A DNA stretch of 64,000 nt from the NCBI GenBank assembly GCA_039566865.1, contig CM076947.1, positions 5,587,501-5,651,500 on the forward strand. Direction: 5' to 3'. Below, piece after piece: positions 10,301-21,115 of this stretch; within the stretch, counting starts at the first letter, position 1; each line of letters opens with the position of its first letter. The position numbers and the translations under genes are program-made. The notes beneath the pieces were generated by a model. The model did not search any database. It worked only from the letters and a program-made list of their open reading frames with translations, and had not been told where the DNA came from. The stretch is from Aurelia coerulea (taxonomy: Eukaryota; Cnidaria; Scyphozoa; Semaeostomeae; Ulmaridae).

Positions 10301-11563
10301 TTGCACATCATCCTTACAAGGCAATCAACTCGTTGTACACACTTTAGTGACATAAATGATCCCTTTGCGGGAAAATCCATTGCTTCTTATGGGCAAGACA
10401 CATCCACTTCCTCACACATTGACTGGCGATGTTTCCTGCTCATATCAGGGAAACCAGAAATGGGAAAGACTTTTACCTTTCACAAATGCATACAGCACTC
10501 TATTCAAAATCATCTTTCTGTTGATGTAGCAGTTTGTACTGGTACGCTTGCTTGCATGTATTGTGAGCAATATGACGAGTCAGTGACATGTGATACATTG
10601 CATAGTCTTTTTGAGTTTTATTGCAATGAAAATTAAATGTCACAGATAAAATGGACTATTTGCATGTTTGATATCATTTTTATCGACAAAGTATCTCAAG
10701 TCAGTGTATCAATGTTTCATCATATCATAAGTTATATTGAGAGACTTATTTGTCGCCCAATTTTCTTTCTGTCCGGTGATTTTGGTCAACAACAGCCAAT
10801 AGCAACCGTGAACACACCTACAACACAAATTCCAAATATAACATCTTGTTCTCATTGCATGTCATATGTTAACAAAGTTACTTTAACAACTCAACATCGC
10901 AGTAATGGCGATCAATTAATTACTTCTCTTCAGCATATTCGCTACTACCGACCATCCATTAAAATGCTTTCTGCTATAATGCATGGTCGTGTGCTAAGTG
11001 AGAACAGTGATATCAAACATAACATCTATGCACAATTGAAACTGCATCTCCAGGCAACTGTCCTCACTATGACAAAACGTGCAGCTACATTTATCAATGA
11101 AACCGTCATTACATGTACATTCAAATTTCAACCGTTAGCGCTTATTGTAATGGACAATCAACGATTATGTCACATACACAAATCCATGAAATCAATGCTC
11201 ACTCAAAATTGTAACAAAAACATAGGCTTTGTCAATGGGCAATTTGTGACTGTGATTGGAGCGGAAAACCAGACCATCTTAGCTCAAATGCCACATGGTA
11301 ATTTACTCAATATCCATCCTATAACAACGCTAATAAATGATGACCAAGTTACAGTTTATCTGTGTCTTCCTGGATATGCCACAACAATATGTAAAGTTCA
11401 AGGACAAACGCTTAATGAGGTCATTCTGTGGATTGATACGAACTCTACACCTGACGGAACAGCATATGTTGCATTCTCTCGGGTGAAGGCCCTGAATGAC
11501 CTCTATTTTTTAACATCACTTTCTCCTGAACAATTTACACCTGTTGGCTATCCAAATTTCTAG
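10301..11563 (+). pseudogene. PIF1-like: Pif1/Helitron-type helicase relic, 5' truncated
   Basis: Superfamily-1B DNA helicase motifs in order: a Walker A variant ISGKPEMGKT, motif II in IIFIDKVSQVS (DK where DE is usual), motif III FFLSGDFGQQQPI, TLTTQHRS, and late motifs YATTICKVQGQTLNEV and GTAYVAFSRVKALNDLYFL. An in-frame TAA at 10634-10636 splits two halves of the same frame. The region upstream of the Walker A box is cut off by the hAT end at 10236, so no Rep/HUH domain can be seen and a Helitron cannot be told from a lone Pif1-like gene. The altered motif II and the stop suggest it is inactive. Confidence 0.8.
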
Positions 11564-12046
11564 CAACACACGTATAAAATTGTTACACACAATATGGCTA
11601 TGAGGACTTGAAGGAACAAGAGCTAATAAAACACGCAAAAACAACTAAAAAAAAGCATACAAAATTCATAAAAAATACAAAAAACCTCCTTTATTAACCA
11701 TCACTTTGTCGCAGTAAGGAGGCTTACTATGCACATTTTAATGCATATAACTAAGAATGGTTACCATTATTTATCAATGTACTTGAAACGCATTTGTGAT
11801 AATTCTATAAAATTCAATTCTATGCACTTATCTGCAGTGTACATTTTTTATTCATACGTTGTTAATTATTTGCAGATGAATCACCAATGGACGCCCTCAA
11901 AGACAAAAGGTGTATCCTTTTTCAACCACTTTCCAAAGAATTTTCTGTGACCCTATGCTGCGGCCGAATCAGCACCATCAGTCGAAACGATCTTTGGCCG
12001 TTTAAGACCAGAGGTATGTGAATGGTATAGATGACCAGAAACCGCC
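11564..12046. other. AT-rich spacer downstream of helicase relic
   Basis: No gene is recognised. A weak 7-bp inverted repeat, CCTCCTT (11685-11691) and AAGGAGG (11716-11722), could be a Helitron-like 3' hairpin, but no CTRR end follows at the usual distance. Confidence 0.35.
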
Positions 12047-13150
12047 ATGTCTGAGTTATACTCCACACTGATGGAAAACAGGCCCTGCTTAAGCGAGGAC
12101 CAGGAATTACTGGATCCCCAGAAAATGCAGGTCCTGCTGGCTGACCTGTTGCCAATAACAAACATGCTGGCTAAGTTCCATAAAGACAGCACTGTGCACA
12201 AAACAGATAAGGACAGCAGAGAGGTGAAACTCAAGATGATCGACACATCGCCGCAGCTAATGGCCAGCCTTAAGGCATGTGTTCACGTAGGTGGAGCCCT
12301 CTTTACAACAGGGATCCAGTACCTCGTGGCACATGCCCAATTGACCAATCCGGAGCGATTGGCCGCAAATATGACTTTTGCAGCTAATCCCGACCCAGTG
12401 TTCAAACGCACTAAAGAATATGACGATTTATTTGCACTCCTGTACATTAATAAAGGAGCTGCTCCCGCCCATGAACGGGAAGATGCACAACAAATGGATC
12501 AACTACGACAACGACTGCTCCGACGTCCAGCAGCAGAAGATCGTTACGGACGACCACATGCTGCAGAGCATCATCCACATGCAGCAAGGGCACTGCACTT
12601 GCCACAAGGAGCTTCTATGGACCAACAACGTCATTATCAGCAGGAGGCAACAGTAACTCGCACACCATCACGAGTAAGAGAAAATGTTCCACTTCCATGA
12701 CAACAACACATTCAAAGGCCAGTATCTCCTGAGGAGGAAAGTGAGGATGAATACCAACCCCCGATGGTACATCGTCGTCAGCCTCTTCAGAACAGACATG
12801 CCATTCCACCGTATCGGAGAATGCGAGTTCTTCAGCAACCAGAAGGAAATCTCCGAGAGTGGGACCAAATGCACTATGCTAGCAGTAACGAGAACGACGG
12901 TACCATAACTCCACCACCATTGATGAAGAAGAATCAGAGACGCAAACGTGAGCTTTCCGATAGTTCAACGGACGACATGTTTATGGCTGGTGTCAGTGGC
13001 TTAATTGCCACTGGCGAAGAGGATTACTTAAGCACATTGCCAACTTTCCCGATGAAGAAGTCATTTTTCGTTGATGAACATCTGCCAGAAAAGAAAATCA
13101 AAAAAGGGAAGAAACCGAAGTCGAAGAAACCCTCGCATGAAGATCAGTGA
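12047..13150 (+). CDS. Unrecognised protein family, copy 1, one in-frame stop
   Basis: The start codon sits in a good context (ACCGCCATGT). Residues 1-135 align by eye at roughly 35-40% identity to the minus-strand ORF at 24021-24812. Shared blocks are MSEL.STL.EN.P.L, KFH.D, SPQL..S..A, VGGALF..GI.Y.VA, MTFA..PDP.FK.TK and DL..LL. A single TGA at 12698-12700 interrupts the frame, which then continues through an acidic, Pro/Gln-rich stretch to a Lys-rich C-terminus (KKIKKGKKPKSKKP) and a stop at 13150. Between about 12460 and 12656 another frame also looks coding. I do not recognise the family. Two diverged, C-terminally variable copies in a transposon-rich window suggest an element-borne gene. 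Confidence 0.55.
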
Positions 13151-13314
13151 GATGACAAGAACATTTGAACGACATTTAAATTGCTGCTGAGATTATTTTG
13201 ACTTTTCCATGCTTCTATATATGCTTCATTTTCGTATGACTGTGTCTCTACTTCTAGCACAATAATTATCTGGGAGGGAGGGAGGGAGTGGAGGTTGACC
13301 ACAGAAACTTTTAT
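13151..13314. other. Spacer with GGGA repeats
   Basis: AT-rich sequence ending in GGGAGGGAGGGAGGGAG (13272-13288). No gene is seen. Confidence 0.5.
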
Positions 13315-13708
13315 AATCCCTATGGTAACTTTTCTGACACCTCTAGCTTAAAACTCCTAAAGACTAAAGGATCGATAGGCCATGCTTTCACAGTTTGTAT
13401 TCATACTGAAAATCAAAATCAAGTGAGCTTTTACCCTTTTGTTCTACATGAGATTTCCGTTCTCATTGAGCTCACCTTAGGACACCTGCGTTATCATTTA
13501 ACAGATGTGCCGCCCCAGCCAAACTCCCGACCTGATAGTGTCTTCGGCACGGATCGACCTGCCAACGAGGCCTTAATGCCAGAAAGTGAGCCGTGAGGCC
13601 CGCTTCCGCTCAACCGAATAAGTAAAAAAACGATAAGAGTAGTGGTATTTCACTGTTGCATTGCTGCTCCCACTTATCCTACACCTCTCATGTCTTTTCA
13701 CAGAATCA

Positions 13709-13746
<38 letters not shown>

Positions 13747-13767
13747 GATTTTGCCAAGCCCATTCCT

Positions 13768-13803
<36 letters not shown>

Positions 13804-13804
13804 T

Positions 13805-13862
<58 letters not shown>
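13315..13862 (-). rRNA. 28S rRNA fragment (pseudogene), antisense
   Basis: Read on the minus strand, this matches the conserved 3' half of eukaryotic 28S rRNA. In order: TAGCCAAATGCCTCGTCATC; a stretch containing CGCGCATGAATGGATTAACG; CCCACTGTCCCTATCTACT; CAGCGGGGAAAGAAGACCC; GAAATACCACTACTC; GGTTGAGCGGAAGCG; GGCATTAAGGCCTCG; GATAACGCAGGTGTCC; AAGCTAGAGGTGTCAG; and AGTTACC.TAGGGAT, where homology ends. It is about 550 bases of a molecule normally over 3.3 kb, with several substitutions and a small altered loop near 13665-13680. It is a dispersed fragment, not a working rDNA unit. The 5' edge (13862) coincides with the R2 target site. Confidence 0.92.
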
Positions 13863-14182
13863 TTGTGAGTGAGGCTAAGATCGCCATCTAAATTTGTCAC
13901 CTATTCTTATCTTCACCCTCTTTACGAGTCGGATTACGAATAGGGAGCTATTCATAAAGGTGTATGCAAATGGCACATGCAAAGAGAAGTATATGAAGAC
14001 GAAATGAACAAGTTGAGATCAACAGAGTTGTTGTGTCCAAATCTAGCTCTATGTGAAGACTGGATCCAGTGCTGATTGGAGAATTGCTTTGTGTTGGTGG
14101 CCATCTGAAGCATGCAGCATCATCAGACGAAGCAAAACATCCCAATATACTTCCAAAGCAGCATCACATTGTTGCCCCGATA
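13863..14182. other. Unassigned sequence between 28S fragment and hAT insertion
   Basis: No gene is recognised. By position, if the 28S junction marks an R2-type insertion, this would be the 3' end of that element on the minus strand. I see no RT motif or poly(A) tail to support that. Confidence 0.35.
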
Positions 14183-14190
14183 GTCAGATC

Positions 14191-15265
14191 CAGTGGTGTA
14201 GAGCTAGATTAATAACTAGGGGGGCTCAGGTAGAGAAAGAGATGTGGTACCAGGAAATTTGTTGGGGCCACGCCTTTTACTTTGGCGTAGAATGCATCTC
14301 CCAATATCATGCTTGCTATTAGCAGCGAGGAAACCTTGATAGTTTTGTTACAGTTATCCTATAAATCGGAGCACAAAGAAAATTTTAGAAGAAACATCCT
14401 TCACTTTGGCTTAGAATGCATCTCCCAATATCATGCTTACCATTAGCAACAAGAAGGGCTTGATAGTTATGTGACAACTGACAGTTATCCTACAAATCAG
14501 AGCTCAAAGAAAATTTTAGAAGAAACATCCTTTACTTTGGCTTAGAATGCATCTCCCAATATCATGCTTGCCATTAGCAACAAGAAAACCTTGGTAGTTT
14601 TGTGACAACTGAAATTTATTCTACAAATCAGAGCACGAAGAACATTTTTGAACAAACATCCTTTTCTTTGGCTCAGAAGGCATCCTCTGACTCCGTATTT
14701 ACCAGTGCTATTTCCGAAGCGTTGCCGAAGCTTTGACAAAACAGTTCAATTATGTAATCTCCTTTTAGCATTTGGCATTTTGCGGAATAATTCTCACCGA
14801 ACCTATACCCAGCCATTTCTCTTCCGTGTTAAAGGAATATCGAGGACCATTTTTGAGACAAGTGGGGGGCACCCCATGCCCCCATCGCCTTGCCACTTTG
14901 ATGTCCGTTTGCACTTCCTTGTTCTATTGTCATTTGCAATTTTGTGTTTCTGAAGCCATTTTGATGTAACATTAGTGGCACGGCACCCCATAGATGTACA
15001 GGAGACCCATTTATGCTCATAAACATCAAGGAAGATAAGAGCTTGACAGTCATTGAAGATCTCATCTTGGTGCAAACCAGAAACCAGGATCTCTTCTTTA
15101 AAAGAATATAACATTACCTTGTTCTGTCATTTTGGTCATAAGAAACAAATTAAGAAAATCAAAATTTCTTCAGAATAACTAGGGGGGCTAAAGCCCCCCC
15201 AAAATTACGGAAAAAATAACTAGGGGGGCTGAGCCCCCCTGAGCCCCCCCAGCTCTACACCACTG
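14191..15265. mobile_element. Non-autonomous hAT element with 8-bp target-site duplication
   Basis: The left end CAGTGGTGTAGAGCT (14191) and the right end AGCTCTACACCACTG (to 15265) are perfect inverted copies. The 8-bp GTCAGATC flanks both sides (14183-14190 and 15266-15273), the hAT signature. No transposase is present. The inside carries four ~124-131 bp tandem units, and the right part is rich in AGGGGGGCT / AGCCCCCC palindromes. Confidence 0.9.
14270..14700. repeat. Tandem ~124-131 bp units inside the hAT element
   Basis: CTTTGGC.TAGAATGCATCTC recurs with starts near 14280, 14404 and 14535, and a diverged fourth unit starts near 14665. Related units occur at 22240-22620. Confidence 0.75.
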
Positions 15266-15273
15266 GTCAGATC

Positions 15274-15600
15274 CTACCATCACATGTCTGGGCATTCTGG
15301 TATTGAACATGATTTGCGTACATTTCCGATATTTCACAAGAATGACGTCAAAAGGAATGAAGGCATGCCCTTTCTTAATTCTCAAGCTGGATTCCTCATC
15401 TGGACTCCTCCACGCAGCAGCCATCTTGCGCGACACCTCCATTACCCAAATCGCTGAAGCAGAGAATGGGCTTAACAAATATTGAGGATTGAAGACCAAT
15501 GTTTCATTATTCACTGAAGCAACGGTGAAATTATTGTTGGTAAACGGCCAGGTCTAAGCCACGGACACGCAGACCAAACGAGAACAATAGTTTGCGGTTT
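15274..15600. other. Unassigned flank of the hAT target
   Basis: It joins to 13863-14182 across the hAT insertion. Short ORFs exist on both strands but none is recognised. Confidence 0.4.
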
Positions 15601-15604
15601 TCTC

Positions 15605-15649
15605 GTCCGCGTTTTAGACTTTCACACCGGTAAAATCTAAAACGCGGAC
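15605..15649. repeat. Perfect 14-bp inverted repeat (hairpin)
   Basis: GTCCGCGTTTTAGA (15605-15618) and TCTAAAACGCGGAC (15636-15649) are separated by 17 bases. It is possibly an element terminus or a stable RNA hairpin. The 370 bases beyond it hold nothing I recognise. Confidence 0.6.
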
Positions 15650-16022
15650 AACGATTTCACATACTATTCAACAGGGGGGCAAATTTTCCCCCAACCAAAA
15701 TAGGGTTAAGATGGCATCCAGATCGTCTCCTTCCACAAAATCTTTATATCTGTTGTTTGTGGCTGCCATCTTGTTTTCCGTGTGTGCACCATCATGCTTT
15801 GATTACTCTGCATATTGTCAGGCCTCAACATGAAGTGCGGCATCCTTTGATGCACGCGAAGTCCCCAGACCATTTATTTTCTAATGACCATGGTGAAAGG
15901 TTTCAAACTTTTCAAATATGGAAAAAAATTCAAAAATTGCAAATGGGTCACATGCACACGCAAATTTAGCATGACATGTGAACTTAGAGGCAATGCAGCC
16001 AATGACGTATTAACAGCTGTTT

Positions 16023-16277
16023 TCAAATAGGGGGGAGCAGTGGTCTTGAAAATGTTAACATCATTGCAAACATCCTCGCCTGCATTAATTCAAAGTGTGA
16101 AATTGAAGGTTCATTGCAGCAGAACACACTGTATACACCATATTTTGCATTATGTCCTATACTGTCATGACGTTCATCACCAGTTATGACACGCTTTTCT
16201 CCAAGGCTGTTGAGATCCATCAGCAACTGCTTCTGGTATTTCTTCCAATGTGCGTGTATGGGTGGGAAAAGTCTCTC
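16023..16277 (-). pseudogene. Transposase-like exon (GDER-HDS-GHNAKYG motif)
   Basis: After the acceptor TTACATTGCTAG at 16278 the minus strand reads PPIHAHWKKYQKQLLMDLNS, then VITGDERHDSIGHNAKYGVY and HFELMQA. This matches a family common in aquatic invertebrate genomes whose core reads GDGR.DS.GH.AKYG.Y. I remember that family as transposase-like. A clear donor is not seen: the frame runs on to a stop at 16023, past a GCGAGG that may be a damaged donor. It probably belongs with the exon at 17172-17511. Confidence 0.5.
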
Positions 16278-17171
16278 CTAGCAATGTAAACACATTTCAT
16301 AAGAAAGATAAACAATAGAGTACAGTACATCTCTGTATACAAGAAACTCGCCATTTATAATCTCAGTTGAATTGTTTAGTTTAGAATTGTTTAATTTCTT
16401 ATGTTTAAGAAAATGTTCACAAGAAGCTGGCTGAATTTCTTGTATGTCCAATAAGAAGCTAATCCCTGTCATGCTTTCCTCTAGTATCCCATAGTTGCTG
16501 AATAGTATTAGGTCTACAATATGTAAATGATATGCAGGGAGTTAAATGGGCATGTGTTGATTGTCAAAAACGAGAAATCATGAACTGTTCAATGATCACT
16601 GAATGAATGAACGGTTCATCCAAAAGGTGTACAGCTTTGTAGCTGGAGAGATCTGTATATGAAGATCCTTGAAAGATGTCTGTTTTACACCAATAGTATA
16701 CTGTACCTATTTTACCCACATTAAACCCTGCAAGTTGGATAGCTGAATTCAAACAAAAATTGGAATGGACACTTGAATACACTTGTATTGTTGAGGATAC
16801 CGAGGATTGCCCCTTTTGTCTAAGCCTTTTGTTATGCTGGTAAAGTTCAAAGCAGATCCACAGCTGGCAAACCTATTACCATGCGCGAGAATCTCTTTGT
16901 TTCTTTGCTAATCCTTGTTTGGATTGTGGCTCGATTCTCCGCCCACATTCTTTTCATAAACCAAACATGCTGTCTGCGCATGATCACAGGTTTCCTTTTT
17001 GGGGGATAACCGTTGCTTTGAACTTTAACAATTCGTATCCCCAACAATGTAATTCATGTCTGGTAGGCTTACTTAGACTGATGCGCTGATTGCATGTAAG
17101 GCAGGACTATATTGCTGTGAATTTCACCAGATCATTCCATTTTTTTCAAAGAAAAACTGTCACTGTCTTAC
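16278..17171. other. Probable intron and degraded sequence
   Basis: It lies between two exons of the same apparent minus-strand gene. Intervening coding sequence expected for the family is not recognised here. Confidence 0.35.
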
Positions 17172-17511
17172 CATTTGATGCTTATAGTATGTCTGCAGAG
17201 AAATGCAAGCAAGGCCCATATGATTAAAAATTGTGCAAGCCTTTGTAGCTGATGCACCTGTGACCAAGATTGAAAATGAGAGAAGAAAATTTCCTGCAAG
17301 TATCCTTGTCCGTTGCATCTCTGGTTGACTTCTCCATATGCTTTCTTTTTTCTGGCATTTTGGGTTAGCACAGAAAGAAGCAATCTCAATCACAGTTCCA
17401 GTGACTCGCTGTTCTGTTAGGAGACCATCAGCTTTACACAAAGGACAAACACGACACAAAAGAAGAAGTTGAGAAAGAAAGACAACACTGCTAGGTCCAT
17501 CATCCATTGGG
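17172..17511 (-). pseudogene. Transposase-like exon with zinc-ribbon Cys pairs
   Basis: The exon is bounded by the acceptor CTCTTTTCAG (just above 17511) and the donor GTAAGACAG (17161-17171). It encodes CRVCPLCKADG, RVTGT, SFCANPKCQKKESIWRSQPE, AGNFLLSFSILVTGASATK and ACISLQTYYKHQ. The paired CxxC motifs followed by W.SQP, AGN..LS..I and ISL.T...HQ are the N-terminal signature of the same invertebrate family as the 16023-16277 exon. Function is inferred only from that association. Confidence 0.5.
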
Positions 17512-17524
17512 CTGAAAAGAGAAA

Positions 17525-18033
17525 CACAAGCTTTTCATATGATATTCTTTTATCAATTAAGCAAACAATTTAAAGCATTGCACCCTTGCTTGTCTAGTGA
17601 CCTGTTATTTAAAACAGCAAAACATAACCTTGCAACAAACTTTGTTTGAATAATGATGGGCATGCACATTCTAGGAAAGCAACTAGAGTGGTGTCGCCCA
17701 TAATGTGCATGTCATCGCGAGGTTCTGACTTTGATCCAAGAAAAGCAATTAATGAAAAAACCAAATAGCCAGATTTTATGACCAACTAATGGAGAAAAAG
17801 ATCATGGAGTATTGACTTTATACGTAAACTCATTATACTGATTTTAGCAGAGGCGCCGGAGGCTCCATGATGCGGCGGAGTGCAGGAATTGCAGAGAGGG
17901 CATTTCCTTTTGAAAATAATCGGGAATCGTAGTTTAGGCTATTGTGCTCAACATATATTCGACACGGGCGTTGCCAGCCCAAAAAGCTGGGGCGGAAAGG
18001 CAGAAGGGGTTCTGGGGGCAAAGACTGGTCGCC
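17525..18033. other. Spacer before the tandem array
   Basis: No gene is recognised. It ends with a short duplication, GACTGGTCGC at 18024 and at 18036, at the left edge of the array. Confidence 0.45.
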
Positions 18034-18539
18034 AGACTGGTCGCAACATATTTAGTTGCCTAGCAACGAGTCACGTGACTAATTAAAGTTTAATTAATTA
18101 ATTAGTATCACAATATACTGATTATACTGTGTACCAACTTGCAACTTTATAACTCTATCGGTTTTGGAAATAATTAGGGGGGGCCATGTGAGGAGTGAAT
18201 CAAAAGAGCCCAAGTGCAATAGGGTTAAATTTCTGCCACGTGTACGTGAAAATGCTGTTTTACTTTCCGTGCTGGTTTTAAAAACGAGAAATCAACGCGT
18301 GAATCCATGATTCAAGGGTACTATGGGGTGGGGGGGGGCATCAGCAAGTACAGTGTCTTTGCAGGGAGCAAACCTATTACACGTGATATTGTCGTATGAT
18401 CATTTTAATAAAGAACTGAAGATGTATCTTGGTACAATGAAAATTCATAAGATTTATCTGAAGTAGAGGCTTCTTCTCCCATGGGAGCTTCATCAATCGA
18501 GAGACAGCAAGACCAATTGTTATATTGCGAAGTACAGTA

Positions 18540-19085
18540 ATGGATTCATTGCACAAGTCCCTCCAATTCTCCTCATTGTTGTTGAATCTCAACTCATTTC
18601 TGATAGGGTGGTTATGTTTTGATTTAGCATGGGTAAAACATATTTCCTTTTTACTTAGACTGCAGCTAACACATGTTCGCGGAAAGTGAGGGAAAAGAGT
18701 TCCTATCATCCTGCTTGAGGATACAGTGGAGGCAATCGATTGCCTAGTGAGGACACGGTCCGATGTTGGAATTTGTGATGATAATGGATATGTCTTTGCT
18801 GTACCAACGAGAGGATCGACAAGAAGCTTGAATGGAAGCAAATGCTTGAAGTCGATAGTTGATTCTTGTTTCCTTGAAAGGCCTGAAGCGATCAAGACCA
18901 CAAAACTGCGGAAGTATATGGCAACGGTAGCTCAAATTGCAGACCTGAATGAAACGGAATGGGAGTGGCTTGCACTCCATTTGGGTCATGATGTTGTGGT
19001 CCACAAAAGTTATTATAGACAACAAGAACATGTTATAGAGCTAGCCAAAGTTGCAAAGCTCTTGATTGCCTTTGATTGCCTTTGA
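18540..19085 (+). pseudogene. Tyrosine-recombinase-like C-terminus, array copy 1
   Basis: The frame reads L..LTHVRGK, then TGA (18687-18689), then GKRVPIILLEDTVEAIDCLV. Further blocks are NGYVFAVPTRG, TTKLRKYMATVAQ, LNETEWEWLALHLGHDVVVH, SYYRQQ and LAKVAKLL. The set LRK..AT, LGHD..VH and a nearby Tyr resembles the box-II / Tyr region of tyrosine recombinases. The same segment occurs in large uncharacterised invertebrate and fish proteins. The TGA falls where relatives have a second Arg in VRGKRG, so it is probably a CGA-to-TGA change. The 5' part is absent from the unit. The recombinase relation is inference. Confidence 0.6.
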
Positions 19086-19824
19086 GGTGCTGGGATAGCA
19101 GGGAAGAAACTTTGTCAAATTGGCGATAAAGGTATGTACTCCCTGGTGTTGCTACATATCCTTAGGTGTATATGAATAGGTGTATAACAAATTAAACGTT
19201 AATGTATTATTTTGTGAGTAATTATGATGTTGTATAAGAGTATTAACCGTTTATAAGAATAAAGTTTGTTTTTGCTAAAATATATGACATTATTGCAGTT
19301 AGCATAGATAACCTTATTGCAGACTGGTCGCAACATATTTAGTTGCCTAGCAACGAGTCACGTGACTAATTAAAGTTTAATTACTTAATTAGGATCACAA
19401 TATACTGATGATACTGTGTACCAACTTGCAACTTTATAACTCTATCGGTTTTGGAAATAATTAGGGGGGCCATGTGAGGAGTGAATCAAAAGAGCCCAAG
19501 TGCAATAGGGTTAAATTTCTGCCACGTGTACGTGAAAATGCTGTTTTACTTTCCGTGATGGTTTTAAAAACGAGAAATCAATGCGTGAATCCATGATTCA
19601 AGGGTACTATGGGGTGGGGGGGACAACAGCAAGTACAGTGTCTTTGCAGGGAGCAAACCTATTACACGTGATATTGTCGTATGATCATTTTAATAAAGAA
19701 CTGAAGATGTATCTTGGTACAATGAAAATTCATAAGATTTATCTGAAGTAGAGGCTTCTTCTCCCATGGGAGCTTCATCAATCGAGAGACAGCAAGACCA
19801 ATTGTTATATTGCGAAGTACAGTA

Positions 19825-20370
19825 ATGGCTTCATTGCACAAGTCCCTCCAATTCTCCTCATTGTTGTTGAATCTCAACTCATTTCTGATAAGGTGGTTAT
19901 GTTTTGATTTAGCATGGGTAAAACATATTTCCTTTTTACTTAGACTGCAGCTAACACATGTTCGCGGAAAGTGAGGGAAAAGAGTTCCTATCATCCTGCT
20001 TGAGGATACAGTGGAGGCAATCGATTGCCTAGTGAGGACACGGTCCGATGTTGGAATTTGTGATGATAATGGATATGTCTTTGCTGTACCAACGAGAGGA
20101 TCGACGAGAAGCTTGAATGGAAGCAAATGCTTGAAGTCGATAGTCGATTCTTGTTTCCTTGAAAGGCCTGAAGCGATCAAGACCACAAAACTGCGGAAGT
20201 ATATGGCAACGGTAGCTCAAATTGCAGACCTGAATGAAACGGAATGGGAGTGGCTTGCACTCCATTTGGGTCATGATGTTGTGGTCCACAAAAGTTATTA
20301 TAGACAACAAGAACATGTTATAGAGCTAGCCAAAGTTGCAAAGCTCTTGATTGCCTTTGATTGCCTTTGA
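19825..20370 (+). pseudogene. Tyrosine-recombinase-like C-terminus, array copy 2
   Basis: This is the second unit, with the same reading and the same TGA (19972-19974). The visible differences from copy 1 over the coding part are a handful of bases. The stop was therefore fixed before the array expanded. Confidence 0.6.
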
Positions 20371-21115
20371 GGTGCTGGGATAGCAGGGAAGAAACTTCGT
20401 CAAATTGGCGATAAAGGTATGTACTCCCTGGTGTTGCTACATATCCTTAGGTGTATATGAATAGGTGTATAACAAATTAAACGTTAATGTATTATTTTGT
20501 GAGTAATTATGATGTTGTATAAGAGTATTAACCGTTTATAAGAATAAAGTTTGTTTTTGCTAAAATATATGACATTATTGCAGTTAGCATACATAACCTT
20601 ATTGCAGACTGGTCGCAACATATTTAGTTGCCTAGCAACGAGTCACGTGACTAATTAAAGTTTAATTACTTAATTAGGATCACAATATACTGATGATACT
20701 GTGTACCAACTTGCAACTTTATAACTCTATCGGTTTTGGAAATAATTAGGGGGGGGCCATGTGAGGAGTGAATCAAAAGAGCCCAAGTGCAATAGGGTTA
20801 AATTTCTGCCACGTGTACGTGAAAATGCTGTTTTACTTTCCGTGATGGTTTTAAAAACGAGAAATTGACGCGTGAATCCATGATTCAAGGGTACTATGGG
20901 GTGGGGGGGGGGGGCATCAGCAAGTACAGTGTCTTTGCAGGGAGCAAACCTATTACACGTGATATTGTCGTATGATCATTTTAATAAAGAACTGAAGATG
21001 TATCTTGGTACAATGAAAATTCATAAGATTTATTTGAAGTAGAGGCTTCTTCTCCCATGGGAGCTTCATCAATCGAGAGACAGCAAGACCAATTGTTATA
21101 TTGCGAAGTACAGTA

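Noticed and set aside
10301..13150. Helicase relic and unrecognised family copy 1 as one Helitron
   Set aside because: No Rep domain, no TC start and no CTRR end with hairpin could be found; the adjacency may be accidental, and copy 2 has no helicase beside it.
13288..13596. A 102-residue plus-strand ORF ending ...PANEALMPESEP
   Set aside because: It is the translation of antisense 28S rRNA, a known source of spurious ORFs.
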